Source: Streptomyces guryensis | GTDB taxonomy: Bacteria > Actinomycetota > Actinomycetes > Streptomycetales > Streptomycetaceae | Assembly (NCBI RefSeq): GCF_021261325.1 | Contig: NZ_JAJSBI010000003.1 | Coordinates: forward strand, 62,001-126,000 | Direction: 5' to 3' | DNA: 64,000 bases | Position numbers and translations under genes: made by a program | The notes under the pieces: generated by a model | Seen by the model: only the letters and a program-made list of their open reading frames with translations | What the model was told of the DNA's origin: nothing | Database searches by the model: none | Shown: positions 37,843-46,312 of the stretch, one piece after another | Position numbering within the stretch: the first letter of the stretch is position 1 | Layout of the letters: the number at the start of each line of letters is the position of its first letter

Positions 37843-38886
37843 ATGGACTGGCTGAAGAAACTCCCCGTCGTCGGGCCGCTGGTGGCGCGCCTCGTGCTCA
37901 CGCACGCGTGGCGGTCGTACGAACGTCTGGACCGGGTGAAGTGGACCCGGCTGGCCGCCGCGATGACGTTCACGAGCTTCGTCGCGCTGTTCCCGCTGCT
38001 CACCGTGGCCGCCGCGATCGCCGCCGCCACACTCAGCAAGCAGCAGCAGAACGACCTGCAGAGCAAGCTCGCCGAGCAGGTGCCCGGCATCTCCGACCAG
38101 CTCGACATCCAGAACCTGGTCCAGAACGCCGGCACCATCGGCCTCATCGCGGCCGCCGCCCTGCTGTTCACCGGCATCGGCTGGGCGGGCTCGATGCGCG
38201 ACTCCCTGCGCGCGGTGTGGGAGCTGCCCGACGAGGAGGAGAACCCCTTCCTGCGCAAGGCCAAGGACCTGGGCATCCTCGTCGGTCTCGGCGGCGCCGT
38301 CCTCGTCACGATCGCCGCCTCCACCGTCGCCTCCGCGATGGTCGGCTGGATCACCCGGCAGACCGGTATCGACAACGGCGGCTGGGGCGGGGCGCTGCTG
38401 TACGTCGCCGCGTTCGCCGTCGCCGTGCTCGCCGACTTCCTGCTGCTCCTGTACGTCCTCACCCTGCTGCCCGGCGTCGAACCGACGCGCCGCCGGCTGA
38501 CGGTCGCCGCGCTGATCGGCGCGGTCGGCTTCGAGCTGCTGAAGACGCTGCTGAGCGGCTATATGCAGGGCGTGGCGGCGAAGAGCATGTACGGCGCGTT
38601 CGGCGTGCCCGTGGCCCTGCTGCTGTGGATCAACTTCACCTCGAAGCTGGTCCTGTTCTGCGCCTCCTGGACGGCGACGCCGAGCGAGCAGGGCGAGCGG
38701 GCCCAGCAGGGCGAGCGGGCCCAGCAGGGCGAGCGGGTCCAGCAGGACGAGCGGGTCCAGCAGGACGAGCGGGTCCAGCTGGCCGAACAGGATCAGCGGG
38801 ACGAGGGTGCCGAGGGGCCCGAGCGGAAAGAGTTCACGGACGGGACCGGCGGCGTACCAGATCGGGCAGCGGCCAGCGGCGGTTGA
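37843..38886 (+). CDS. YihY/virulence factor BrkB family membrane protein
   Basis: 347 aa with about six transmembrane helices between residues 45 and 280. Family segments are AAAMTFTSFVALFPLLTVAA, FTGIGWAGSMRDSLRAVWEL and LLLWINFTSKLVLFCASW. Function of the family is unsettled. The cytoplasmic tail contains five hexapeptide repeats (GERAQQ to DERVQQ) and is very polar. The ATG has GGGGGAG upstream. The 3' end overlaps the convergent carboxypeptidase gene by 53 bp. Confidence 0.85.
   Translation: MDWLKKLPVVGPLVARLVLTHAWRSYERLDRVKWTRLAAAMTFTSFVALFPLLTVAAAIAAATLSKQQQNDLQSKLAEQVPGISDQLDIQNLVQNAGTIGLIAAAALLFTGIGWAGSMRDSLRAVWELPDEEENPFLRKAKDLGILVGLGGAVLVTIAASTVASAMVGWITRQTGIDNGGWGGALLYVAAFAVAVLADFLLLLYVLTLLPGVEPTRRRLTVAALIGAVGFELLKTLLSGYMQGVAAKSMYGAFGVPVALLLWINFTSKLVLFCASWTATPSEQGERAQQGERAQQGERVQQDERVQQDERVQLAEQDQRDEGAEGPERKEFTDGTGGVPDRAAASGG
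38692..38781 (+). repeat. Five 18-bp coding repeats in the YihY tail
   Basis: Consensus GGCGAGCGGGCCCAGCAG repeated five times in frame, encoding GERAQQ, GERAQQ, GERVQQ, DERVQQ and DERVQL. The last units carry shared substitutions (GGC to GAC, GCC to GTC), so the array grew by stepwise duplication. Copy number may vary among strains. Confidence 0.85.
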
Positions 38887-40132
38887 CCAGGAACGCGGCC
38901 GCCGCGAGCAGCACCAGCACCCCACCGCTTATGGCGAAGGCAACCCCCATGCCGCCGGAGCGTCCCGCGGCCGAGGCGCTCGCCACCGGCGAACCGGACG
39001 CCTTGCCGGCGGCCTCGCCCGTCTGGCCCGCCGACGTGTTCCCGCCGGACCGACCGCCCGACTGCGCGGCGCTCCTCGGCGCCACCAGCTCACCCACCGG
39101 CCGAGCCTTCCCGGCCGCCTGGAAGCCCCAGTCGAAGAGCCTGGCGGTCTCCTTGTAGACCTCGTTGTGCTCGCCCTTCTGCGGGTTCATGGCGGTGACC
39201 AGCAGCACCCTGCCGTTCCGCTCGGCGACACCGGTGAAGGTCGCGCCCGCGTTCGTCGTGTTGCCGTTCTTGACGCCCGCGATGCCCTGGTAGACGGGGA
39301 CGTCGGAGTCGCCGCTCAGCAGCCGGTTGGTGTTCTGGATCTCGAAGGACTCACGGACCGACTTGCCCTTCTTCTCCGTCGTGTCGCCCGGGAAGTCGGC
39401 GCGCACCGTCGAGCAGTACTCGCGGAAGTCCTTCTTCTGCAGCCCGGAGCGGGCGAACAGCGTCAGGTCGTACGCGGACGAGACCTGCCCCGGGGCGTCG
39501 TACCCGTCGGGCGAAACCACGTGGGTGTCGAGGGCCTGGAGCTCCTCGGCGTGCTCGTTCATCTCCTTGACGGTGTTCTCCACGCCGCCGTTCATCGCCG
39601 ACAGCACGTGCACGGCGTCGTTGCCCGAGCGCAGGAAGACGCCGAGCCACAGGTCGCGCACCGTGTACGTCTCGCCTTCCTTTATCCCGACCATGCTGGA
39701 CCCGGCACCCATGCCCGCCAGGTCGGAGGGCGCCACCTCGTGCTGCTGGGTCCTCGGGAACTTGGGCAGCACCGTGTCCGCGAACAGCATCTTCATCGTG
39801 CTCGCCGGGGGCAGCCGCCAGTGCGCGTTGTGCGCGGCGAGCACCTCACCCGACTCGGCGTCGGCGACGATCCACGAGCGCGCGGTGATGTCCTTGGGGA
39901 GCACGGGGGCGCCGCTGCCCAGATCGACCTGTGTGCCCGGCTGCCCGAGACGGGCGCCGCCCACGGACGACATGTCCGCCGGCGGAGTGACCGTCGGACT
40001 CGGCGAGGGACTCGGGGCTGCGAAGGAGACGGGCGCGGTCAGCGCGAACGAGGACAGGACGGCGGAGGTGACCAGCAGGGATCGCCTGACGGTCTTCTGG
40101 GGAGCGGACACGGACGAGAAAGTACATGGCAC
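38834..40132 (-). CDS. D-alanyl-D-alanine carboxypeptidase
   Basis: 432 aa, S11-type penicillin-binding protein trimming the peptidoglycan pentapeptide. SXXK is PPASTMKMLF, SXN is RSGNDAV, and the third motif is GVKNGNTTNAG, with Asn in place of the usual Thr of KTG. An N-terminal hydrophobic signal (LLVTSAVLSSFALTAPVSFA) is followed by a Pro/Ser linker. The C-terminus has a transmembrane helix (GVLVLLAAAAFLV) and basic tail. The start is uncertain: GTG at 40132 is used, GTG at 40111 is possible, and the frame runs further upstream. Confidence 0.88.
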   Translation of the reverse strand: MPCTFSSVSAPQKTVRRSLLVTSAVLSSFALTAPVSFAAPSPSPSPTVTPPADMSSVGGARLGQPGTQVDLGSGAPVLPKDITARSWIVADAESGEVLAAHNAHWRLPPASTMKMLFADTVLPKFPRTQQHEVAPSDLAGMGAGSSMVGIKEGETYTVRDLWLGVFLRSGNDAVHVLSAMNGGVENTVKEMNEHAEELQALDTHVVSPDGYDAPGQVSSAYDLTLFARSGLQKKDFREYCSTVRADFPGDTTEKKGKSVRESFEIQNTNRLLSGDSDVPVYQGIAGVKNGNTTNAGATFTGVAERNGRVLLVTAMNPQKGEHNEVYKETARLFDWGFQAAGKARPVGELVAPRSAAQSGGRSGGNTSAGQTGEAAGKASGSPVASASAAGRSGGMGVAFAISGGVLVLLAAAAFLVNRRWPLPDLVRRRSRP

Positions 40133-40202
40133 GGGCCGTGAAGTCCCGCCTCCCACCCCACCCCGGGCACGGAACGGAACGGGCGGCGGTGATACTGAAC
40201 TC

Positions 40203-40442
40203 ATGAAGCTCAGCCGCCCGGTCTCCTGGTTCCTGCTCGCCTTCGGGGTGTGGTCCTGGGTCATCTGGGTCACTTTCGTTAAAAATCTCATCAAGGACGG
40301 CAGCGGGCTCGCGTTCGACCACGGTCACCCGACGGCGTACTTCTGGGTGCATCTGACGCTCGCCGTCGTCTCCTTCGTATTGGGGACGGTCATCGGGGGC
40401 ATCGGGTTGCGCGGACTGCGTGCTTTGCGCCAGACCTCATAA
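40203..40442 (+). CDS. SCO4848-family small membrane protein
   Basis: 79 aa with two transmembrane helices (SWFLLAFGVWSWVIWVTFV and LTLAVVSFVLGTVIGGIGL). The overall sequence matches the actinobacterial family named after S. coelicolor SCO4848; its function is unknown. It is divergent from the D,D-carboxypeptidase and lies just upstream of the metallophosphoesterase, a conserved Streptomyces arrangement that suggests an envelope role. Confidence 0.85.
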   Translation: MKLSRPVSWFLLAFGVWSWVIWVTFVKNLIKDGSGLAFDHGHPTAYFWVHLTLAVVSFVLGTVIGGIGLRGLRALRQTS

Positions 40443-40493
40443 CGGCGGCAAATACACACAAACGGCAGAACCGGCAACGGGGGTCACGGCACG

Positions 40494-41735
40494 ATGGTCG
40501 TCGTCTTCGGGGTACTCGCGCTCCTCGCGCTCGGCGTTCTCGTCACGGGCAACTGGTACCTGTGGCGCCGTCTGTTCCGCGACACCACCCGGGGCCCCGG
40601 CCTCGCGCGCCGCGCGGGTGCGGTGGGGATCGCGGGTGGCTGGGTGCTGGCGGTCGGCGCCGTCGTGGGCGAGCGCGCGGGCGCGCCCTTCTGGCTGCAG
40701 CAGGTCCTGGCCTGGCCGGGCTTCCTGTGGCTGGCGCTGTCGATCTATCTGCTGCTGGCCGTCGTCGCGGGCGAGGTCGTACGGCCCCTGCTGCGCCGCC
40801 TGCTGGAACGGCGGGCGCGCGCCACAACGGCCGTACCCCAGCCGCAGCCGGTACCGGCGGGATCGGTACCGCCGAAGACGCCGGCGGCCGACGCCGGGCC
40901 CGCACCGCTCGCGGAGCCGTCCCGCCGCCTCTTCGTCTCCCGCGTCGTAGCGGGAGCCGCCACCGCCGCCGCCGTCGGAACGGTCGGCTACGGCACGTAC
41001 GGCGTCCTGCGCGGTCCGAGTGTGAAGCGCGTCACCGTGCCGCTCGCCAAGCTCCCGCGCGCGGCACACGGTTACCGCATCGCCGTGGTCAGCGACATCC
41101 ACCTGGGCCCGATCCTCGGCCGGGGCTTCGCCCAGAAGGTCGTCGACACGATCAACTCCACCCAGCCGGACATCGTCGCGGTCGTCGGCGACCTGGTGGA
41201 CGGCAGCGTGAAGAACCTCGGCCCCGCGGCGGCACCGCTGTCGCAGTTCAAGGCCCCCTCCTACTTCGTCACCGGCAACCACGAATACTTCTCCGGCGCC
41301 GCGCAGTGGGTCGAGGAGGTACGGCGGCTCGGGCTGCACCCGCTGGAGAACGCCCGGACCGAGCTGCCCTGGTTCGACCTCGCCGGTGTCAACGACATCG
41401 CGGGCGAGAGCGAGGGCCAGGGCCCCGACTTCACCAAGGCGCTCGGCGACCGGGACACGGCACGCGCGTGCGTGCTCCTCGCCCACCAGCCGGTCCAGAT
41501 CCACGACGCCGTCAGGCACGGCGTCGACCTCCAGCTCTCCGGCCACACCCACGGCGGCCAGCTCTGGCCCGGCAACTTCATCGCGGCCGCCGCGAACCCG
41601 ACCGTCGCGGGCCTGGAGCGGTACGGCGACACGCAGCTCTACGTCAGCCGGGGCGCGGGCGCCTGGGGGCCGCCCACGCGCGTGGGCGCACCGTCGGACA
41701 TCACCGTGATCGAACTGGCGTCGACGCACGCCTGA
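40494..41735 (+). CDS. Membrane-anchored metallophosphoesterase
   Basis: 413 aa. Three to four N-terminal transmembrane helices (residues about 1-20, 40-60, 75-100) are followed by a linker, a further hydrophobic segment (VVAGAATAAAVGTVGYGTYG), and a calcineurin-like domain. The metal-binding motifs are all present: DIHLG, VGDLVDG, TGNHEY, LAHQP and SGHTHGGQLWPG. This YkuE-like group acts on phosphoesters at the membrane; the substrate is unknown. It starts 51 bp after the SCO4848-family gene, possibly in one operon. Confidence 0.88.
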   Translation: MVVVFGVLALLALGVLVTGNWYLWRRLFRDTTRGPGLARRAGAVGIAGGWVLAVGAVVGERAGAPFWLQQVLAWPGFLWLALSIYLLLAVVAGEVVRPLLRRLLERRARATTAVPQPQPVPAGSVPPKTPAADAGPAPLAEPSRRLFVSRVVAGAATAAAVGTVGYGTYGVLRGPSVKRVTVPLAKLPRAAHGYRIAVVSDIHLGPILGRGFAQKVVDTINSTQPDIVAVVGDLVDGSVKNLGPAAAPLSQFKAPSYFVTGNHEYFSGAAQWVEEVRRLGLHPLENARTELPWFDLAGVNDIAGESEGQGPDFTKALGDRDTARACVLLAHQPVQIHDAVRHGVDLQLSGHTHGGQLWPGNFIAAAANPTVAGLERYGDTQLYVSRGAGAWGPPTRVGAPSDITVIELASTHA

Positions 41736-41894
41736 GCCGGCGGCGAGCCCGATAGAAAACGCTGGCTGAAACCGTGCGCAGCAGACCCTGTGCGGGCCTT
41801 GTGAAACATGACGGAAACCCCTTGCGGTAAGTTCTTTCTCAACTCGTCAAATCCCTCTTCCCCCAGGTGAAACTCCTGTGATTAGGTGAGCCCC

Positions 41895-41911
41895 GCCACT
41901 AGGGGAGTGGC
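41895..41911 (+). other. Leader hairpin upstream of the solute-binding protein gene
   Basis: GCCACT (41895-41900) and AGTGGC (41906-41911) form a 6-bp stem with a 5-nt loop, 40 bp before the ATG. It may stabilise or attenuate the leader. The rest of the 215-bp gap is relatively AT-rich and should hold the promoter, but I see no clear -10/-35 pair. Confidence 0.35.
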
Positions 41912-41950
41912 ATGTGGGGTGGGGCCTGTCGGGCCCGGGGAGGGCAACCG

Positions 41951-43507
41951 ATGCGCTCGGTTCGCATGCGGATTCTTGCGACGCTACTGGTACTGGCGGG
42001 TGTGGCGGTGGGCGGCTGGCAGCTGCTGCCGTCGCAGGAGAACACGGCCAGGACCATCGAGGTCGGCACGACGGACGAGGTCACCTCGCTCGATCCGGCC
42101 GGCGCCTACGACGCGGGATCCTGGGCTTTGTTCAGCAACGTTTTCCAGTCACTGCTGACCTTCGAGCCGGGCGGCGCCTCACCGGTGCCGGACGCGGCCA
42201 GGAGCTGCGACTTCGTGGGCAGTCAACTGACCACCTACCGCTGCACCTTGCACACGGGACTCGCCTTCCCCAGCGGCCGCACGATGACCGCCGAGGACGT
42301 CAAGTACTCCTTCGACCGGGTCAAGGCGATCAAGTCCGACGTCGGCCCGTCCTCGCTGCTGAGCACGCTCCGCTCGGTCGACGCGAGCGGCCTGACGGTC
42401 ACCTTCCACCTGTCCTCGCCCGACGCCACGTTCCCGTTCAAGGTGGCCACCGGGGCGGGCTCGATCGTCGACAGCCAGAAGTACCCGAAGAAACACCTGA
42501 GGACCGACCCCGGCGCCGACGGCACCGGCCCGTACGAGCTGACGGCGTACACGAAGGGCAAGAAGGCGGCTCTCGCGCCGAACACGCGCTACCAGGGCGC
42601 CGTCCAGAAGACGGGCCGGCCCGTCGACCTGCTCTACTACGTCGACTCGGACGCCCTCGACAAGGCCTGGAACGCGAAGCGGATCGACGTCGCCACCCGC
42701 CAGCTGCCGCCCAAGGTCCTGTCCGGGCTCTCGGCGAGCGACCCGAACCAGCGCCTCTCCGAGTCCGACAGCTCCGAGACCCGCAACCTCTACCTCAACA
42801 CCCGCGCGAACGCGCCCCTGCACGACAGCAGGGTCCGGCAGGCCATGGCGTGGCTGATCGACCGCGAGGAGCTGGCCGCCACGGTGTACGAGGGGACCGT
42901 CGACCCGCTGTACTCGCTGATCCCGACGGGCATCACCGGCCACACCACGTCCTTCTTCGACGCCTACCCGAAGCAGGACGCGAAGAGGGCGAAGGCCCTG
43001 CTCACCGCGGCCGGGGTGACGACGCCGGTCCGCTTCACCTACGGCTACGCCGAGAACCGCGGCTCCTCCGAGGCGGAGGCCACGGCCATCAAGAAGCAGC
43101 TGGAGGCGAGCGGCCTGTTCAAGGTGACCCTCAAGGGCTACGCGTGGACCGCCTTCCAGGAGGCCTGGGCCACCGGCAAGCTGGACGCGTACGCCGTCGG
43201 CTGGGTCGCCGACTACCCGGACCCCGACACCTTCGGCGCGCCGCTCGTCGGCACCAAGGGAACCATGAACACCGGCTACAGCAACAAGGCCGTCGACCAG
43301 CTGATTCAGGCCAGCCAGCGGTACGCCGACCGCGGCGACGCCGCCTCGGACTTCAGCACGCTGCAGCAGGACGTCGCCCACGACGTGCCGGTCATCCCGC
43401 TGTGGCAGGGCAAGGAGTACGTCCTGAGCACCGAGGACGTCGGCGGCGGCCAGTATCTCGACGACGGCACCGGTGTGTTCAGGCTCTGGACCCTCAACTG
43501 GATCTGA
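41951..43507 (+). CDS. Orphan ABC-type peptide/solute-binding protein (SBP_bac_5)
   Basis: 518 aa, family 5 extracellular solute-binding protein. EVTSLDPAGAYDAGSWALFS, TMTAEDVKYSFDRVKAI and DSRVRQAMAWLIDREELAAT are typical, as is AYAVGWVADYPDPDTF. The N-terminus is a hydrophobic anchor (ILATLLVLAGVAVGGWQLL) without a lipobox Cys, unusual for a Gram-positive SBP. No permease or ATPase gene is adjacent. ATG with GGGGAGGGC upstream. Likely binds oligopeptides or a related ligand and shares a transporter encoded elsewhere. Confidence 0.87.
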   Translation: MRSVRMRILATLLVLAGVAVGGWQLLPSQENTARTIEVGTTDEVTSLDPAGAYDAGSWALFSNVFQSLLTFEPGGASPVPDAARSCDFVGSQLTTYRCTLHTGLAFPSGRTMTAEDVKYSFDRVKAIKSDVGPSSLLSTLRSVDASGLTVTFHLSSPDATFPFKVATGAGSIVDSQKYPKKHLRTDPGADGTGPYELTAYTKGKKAALAPNTRYQGAVQKTGRPVDLLYYVDSDALDKAWNAKRIDVATRQLPPKVLSGLSASDPNQRLSESDSSETRNLYLNTRANAPLHDSRVRQAMAWLIDREELAATVYEGTVDPLYSLIPTGITGHTTSFFDAYPKQDAKRAKALLTAAGVTTPVRFTYGYAENRGSSEAEATAIKKQLEASGLFKVTLKGYAWTAFQEAWATGKLDAYAVGWVADYPDPDTFGAPLVGTKGTMNTGYSNKAVDQLIQASQRYADRGDAASDFSTLQQDVAHDVPVIPLWQGKEYVLSTEDVGGGQYLDDGTGVFRLWTLNWI

Positions 43508-43603
43508 CGCGAACGCGCGGCGTTGACATTCGCCCCGGTGACGTCGGACGCTCACCTGACGCACGGCCATGTGACGGAGGTGTGCGCGGGGTGAGGAGCA
43601 GAC

Positions 43604-44005
43604 GTGTTGAGACGCAACTCCTTCCGGCTGCCCCGGCATCCGGCATCCGTCGCTCTGGCCAGACGCCGGGTCCGGGACCATCTGGCCGACTGGGGGCACG
43701 GCCCGGACGATCCGGCGCTGGCGGACGCGGTACTGCTGGTGTCCGAGCCGGCGACCAACGTCGTACGCCATGGGCCGCTCCTGGAGCGGGAGTTCGAGGT
43801 GGCTGTGACCGCACTCGCCGACGGCTCCTGTCTCATCGAGGTCTCGGACGAAGGGCAGCTGGAACCCCGATTACGGCTGGTCGGCGATCGGGAGGAGAGC
43901 GGCCGCGGCCTGCATCTGGTGGAGACCGTCGCCGCGGCCTGGGGGGTGTGGAGCAGAGGGCGCCACGGCAAGACCGTGTGGGCCCTCGTCATGACCAACG
44001 GCTGA
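43604..44005 (+). CDS. Anti-sigma-type ATP-binding protein (RsbW/HATPase_c-like)
   Basis: 133 aa. A compact GHKL ATPase fold: N-box SEPATNVVRHGP, D/G1 box IEVSDEG, and G2 box GRGLHLVETVAAAWGV. Streptomyces has dozens of these, acting as serine kinases on anti-anti-sigma (STAS) partners. No STAS or sigma-B-type gene is adjacent, so the partner is unknown. GTG start with GAGGAG eight bases upstream; it stands alone between the binding-protein gene and a convergent histidine kinase. Confidence 0.85.
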   Translation: MLRRNSFRLPRHPASVALARRRVRDHLADWGHGPDDPALADAVLLVSEPATNVVRHGPLLEREFEVAVTALADGSCLIEVSDEGQLEPRLRLVGDREESGRGLHLVETVAAAWGVWSRGRHGKTVWALVMTNG

Positions 44006-44020
44006 ACACCGATGGGAGAG

Positions 44021-45469
44021 TTACGTCCGTTCCGCCGTACGGGACGGCAGCGTGACCGTCACGGCCAGACCCTGGCCCGGTGACGTGCACACCGCGACCT
44101 CCCCGCCGTGCGCCTGCACCACCCCCTGCACGATCGCCAGGCCCAGCCCGCTGCCCGCACCGCCGCCGGCCCGGAAGAAGCGGTCGAAGACCCGCGCCGC
44201 GTCCTGTTCGCACAGCCCCGGACCCTCGTCCGCGACACACACCCGTACGACCCCGTCCTCCCGCTCCACACCCAGCCGCACCGCCACGTCCGCGGGCGTG
44301 TGCGTGCGTACGTTGCCCACCAGGTTGCCCAGCACCTGTCTCAGCCCCGACTCGTCGGCGTGCACCAGCACGGAGCCGTCGGCCGCGACCTTGATGGGCC
44401 GGTCCGGCTGCTGCACCCGCAGGTCCTCGGCCGCGTCCCGCACCAGGCGGCTCACGTCGACGTTCCGGAAGCGCAGTTCGGGCTGCTGGTCGAGCCGGGC
44501 CAGGGTGAGCAGTTCGTCGACCAGCCGCCCCATGCGGTCCGTCTCCGCCAGCACCCGCTCCCAGGCCCGCTTGCGCTCGTCCGGGTCGCTGAGCATGCCC
44601 TTGTCGTACAGCTGGAGATAGCCGCGTATCGCGGACAGCGGGGTGCGCAGCTCGTGCGAGGCGTCGGCGACGAAGCGGCGCAGCTGGGCCGCGCTGTGCT
44701 CGCGCGTGCGGTACGCCGACTCCACCTGGTGGAGCATCGAGTTGAGGGCGAGCCGCAGCTGTTCGACCTCCTCGGTCGGATGGTGGCTGGAGGGCACGCG
44801 CCGGGTCAGGTCGCCCTCGGCTATCGCCGTCGACGTCTCCACCATGTCCTCCAGCGGCCGCATCCGGCGGCTGACGCTCATCATCGTGAGCCAGGCCAGC
44901 AGCGCCAGCAGCAGCGTGCCGATGGCGAGGTCGAGCTTGAGGGCCTTGAGCATGCCGTTGTGGAGGGCGTCCGTGGAGGTGGCGAACAGGATGTACGTGC
45001 CGTCGGCGAGGCGGGTCGCGGTGGCGCGGTAGCGGGCGCCGTGCACCTCGATGTCGTGCGGGTCGGCGGCCGCGGCGAGGGCGCGGGGATCGTCCACCGC
45101 GCTCGCGAGGGCGCGCTGGGTGTCCGTCGGTGCGAAACGGGCCAGGGAGACCGGTTTCCCGTGCGCGTCGACGGCGGTGAGGATCGAGTCCGGCCGGGCC
45201 TGTTCGTCGTGCTGCGGCAGGAACCGGTCGCGGACGATCGCCAGCGCGCCCAGCGCGTCGATCTGGTCCATCGTGAGCGAACCGCCCAGCGACTGCCGGG
45301 TCTTGTTGAGGTTGGCGTCGACCTGGTTCAGCAGGTAGTACCGCATGCCCATCAGGCTGACCGCGGTCGCCGCGACGATGCCGAGGGCCAGCAGCGCGAC
45401 GTTCGCAAGCGTCAGCTTGGCGCGCAGCGAATGGATGCCGCGCTCGCAGTGCGGCCACCGGATCCTCAT
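44021..45469 (-). CDS. Sensor histidine kinase
   Basis: 482 aa. Two transmembrane helices (residues about 20-42 and 178-200) bracket an extracytoplasmic sensor of about 130 residues. HAMP follows at about 200-255, then a HisKA domain with phospho-acceptor His272 in DASHELRTPLSAIRGYL. The ATPase has the N-box (NLVGNVRTHT), DEGPGL and GSGLGLAIVQ. The start overlaps the response regulator stop (ATGA). It is probably a membrane sensor controlling the divergent MMPL exporter or envelope genes; the signal is unknown. Confidence 0.93.
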   Translation of the reverse strand: MRIRWPHCERGIHSLRAKLTLANVALLALGIVAATAVSLMGMRYYLLNQVDANLNKTRQSLGGSLTMDQIDALGALAIVRDRFLPQHDEQARPDSILTAVDAHGKPVSLARFAPTDTQRALASAVDDPRALAAAADPHDIEVHGARYRATATRLADGTYILFATSTDALHNGMLKALKLDLAIGTLLLALLAWLTMMSVSRRMRPLEDMVETSTAIAEGDLTRRVPSSHHPTEEVEQLRLALNSMLHQVESAYRTREHSAAQLRRFVADASHELRTPLSAIRGYLQLYDKGMLSDPDERKRAWERVLAETDRMGRLVDELLTLARLDQQPELRFRNVDVSRLVRDAAEDLRVQQPDRPIKVAADGSVLVHADESGLRQVLGNLVGNVRTHTPADVAVRLGVEREDGVVRVCVADEGPGLCEQDAARVFDRFFRAGGGAGSGLGLAIVQGVVQAHGGEVAVCTSPGQGLAVTVTLPSRTAERT

Positions 45470-46155
45470 GCCAGCCCGTATCCCACACCACGCCGCGTGG
45501 TGATCATCGGCGGGCCGAGCGCGTCCAGCTTGCGCCGCAGATAGCTGATGTAGGTCTCCACGACGGTCGACTCGGGCGGGGTGTGCTCGTACTGCCAGAC
45601 ATGGCGCAGGAGTTGTTCCTTGGGCACGATCCGGCCGCCGTTGCGCACCAGGAAGCGCAGCAGGGCGTACTCGGTGGGGGTGAGCTCGACGGTGCGGCCG
45701 GCGCGGTGGACGCTGTACGTCGTCTCGTCCAGCTCAAGGTCGCCGTAGCGCAGCGGGGGCCGCTGCGGCAGGACGTCGGCCGTGCGGGTGCGCCGCAGCA
45801 CCGCGGTGATGCGGGCGACGACCTCGTCGATGTTGAACGGCTTGGTGATGTAGTCGTCGCCGAAGCCGAGGGCGCCGACGACCTCGGCGGGCGAGTCGCG
45901 CGCGGTCAGGAAGACCAGCGCCAGGTCGGGCCGCCTGGCGCGCAGTTCGCGCCCCAGCGCCCGCCCGTCCCCGTCCGGGAGCATGACGTCGAGCAGCGCC
46001 GCGTCGGGCCGGGTGCGCTCGGCGAGCGCGAGGGCCTCGCGGACGGTGCCCGCGATCATCACCTCGAACCGGTGGTAGCGCAGGGCGATGGCGAGGACGT
46101 CCGCGATGCTCGGCTCGTCCTCCACCACCAGCACGGTGCCTGGAGCCGTCGTCAT
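45466..46155 (-). CDS. OmpR/PhoB-family response regulator
   Basis: 229 aa. Receiver domain residues 1-120 with acidic pocket VEDE, phospho-acceptor Asp56 (ALLDVMLPDGDG) and Lys in DDYITKPFN. The winged helix at about 130-229 carries VELTPTEYALLRFLVRNGGR and VVETYISYLRRKLD. Operon with the histidine kinase. Divergent from the MMPL gene, with a short direct repeat in the shared upstream region, which suggests it controls that exporter. Confidence 0.94.
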   Translation of the reverse strand: MTTAPGTVLVVEDEPSIADVLAIALRYHRFEVMIAGTVREALALAERTRPDAALLDVMLPDGDGRALGRELRARRPDLALVFLTARDSPAEVVGALGFGDDYITKPFNIDEVVARITAVLRRTRTADVLPQRPPLRYGDLELDETTYSVHRAGRTVELTPTEYALLRFLVRNGGRIVPKEQLLRHVWQYEHTPPESTVVETYISYLRRKLDALGPPMITTRRGVGYGLA

Positions 46156-46201
46156 GCCCCCAGTATCGGGCGGGGCACTGACAGTGGGGCCGGATCCGTC
46201 T

Positions 46202-46218
46202 TTGGAGTTCCTTGAGAG
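46202..46218. promoter_or_regulatory. Candidate OmpR-type direct repeat in the RR-MMPL divergent region
   Basis: TTGGAG (46202-46207) and TTGAGAG (46212-46218) start 10 bp apart, the spacing used by OmpR/PhoB-type regulators on direct repeats. It lies in the 157-bp gap between the response regulator and MMPL genes. Short and imperfect, so only suggestive. Confidence 0.3.
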
Positions 46219-46312
46219 TCATGGCGCAGCCCACCCTCGCGCGAGCCGCGCCCCCAATCCTGTTGCCCAGGACCTGGGGGACCGACCGACGACCGACAAG
46301 GAGCGTTGAATC

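Noticed and set aside
41914..44055. A 713-residue plus-strand frame overlapping the solute-binding gene
   Set aside because: Out of frame with the binding protein and the anti-sigma gene, with no family similarity; a shadow frame.
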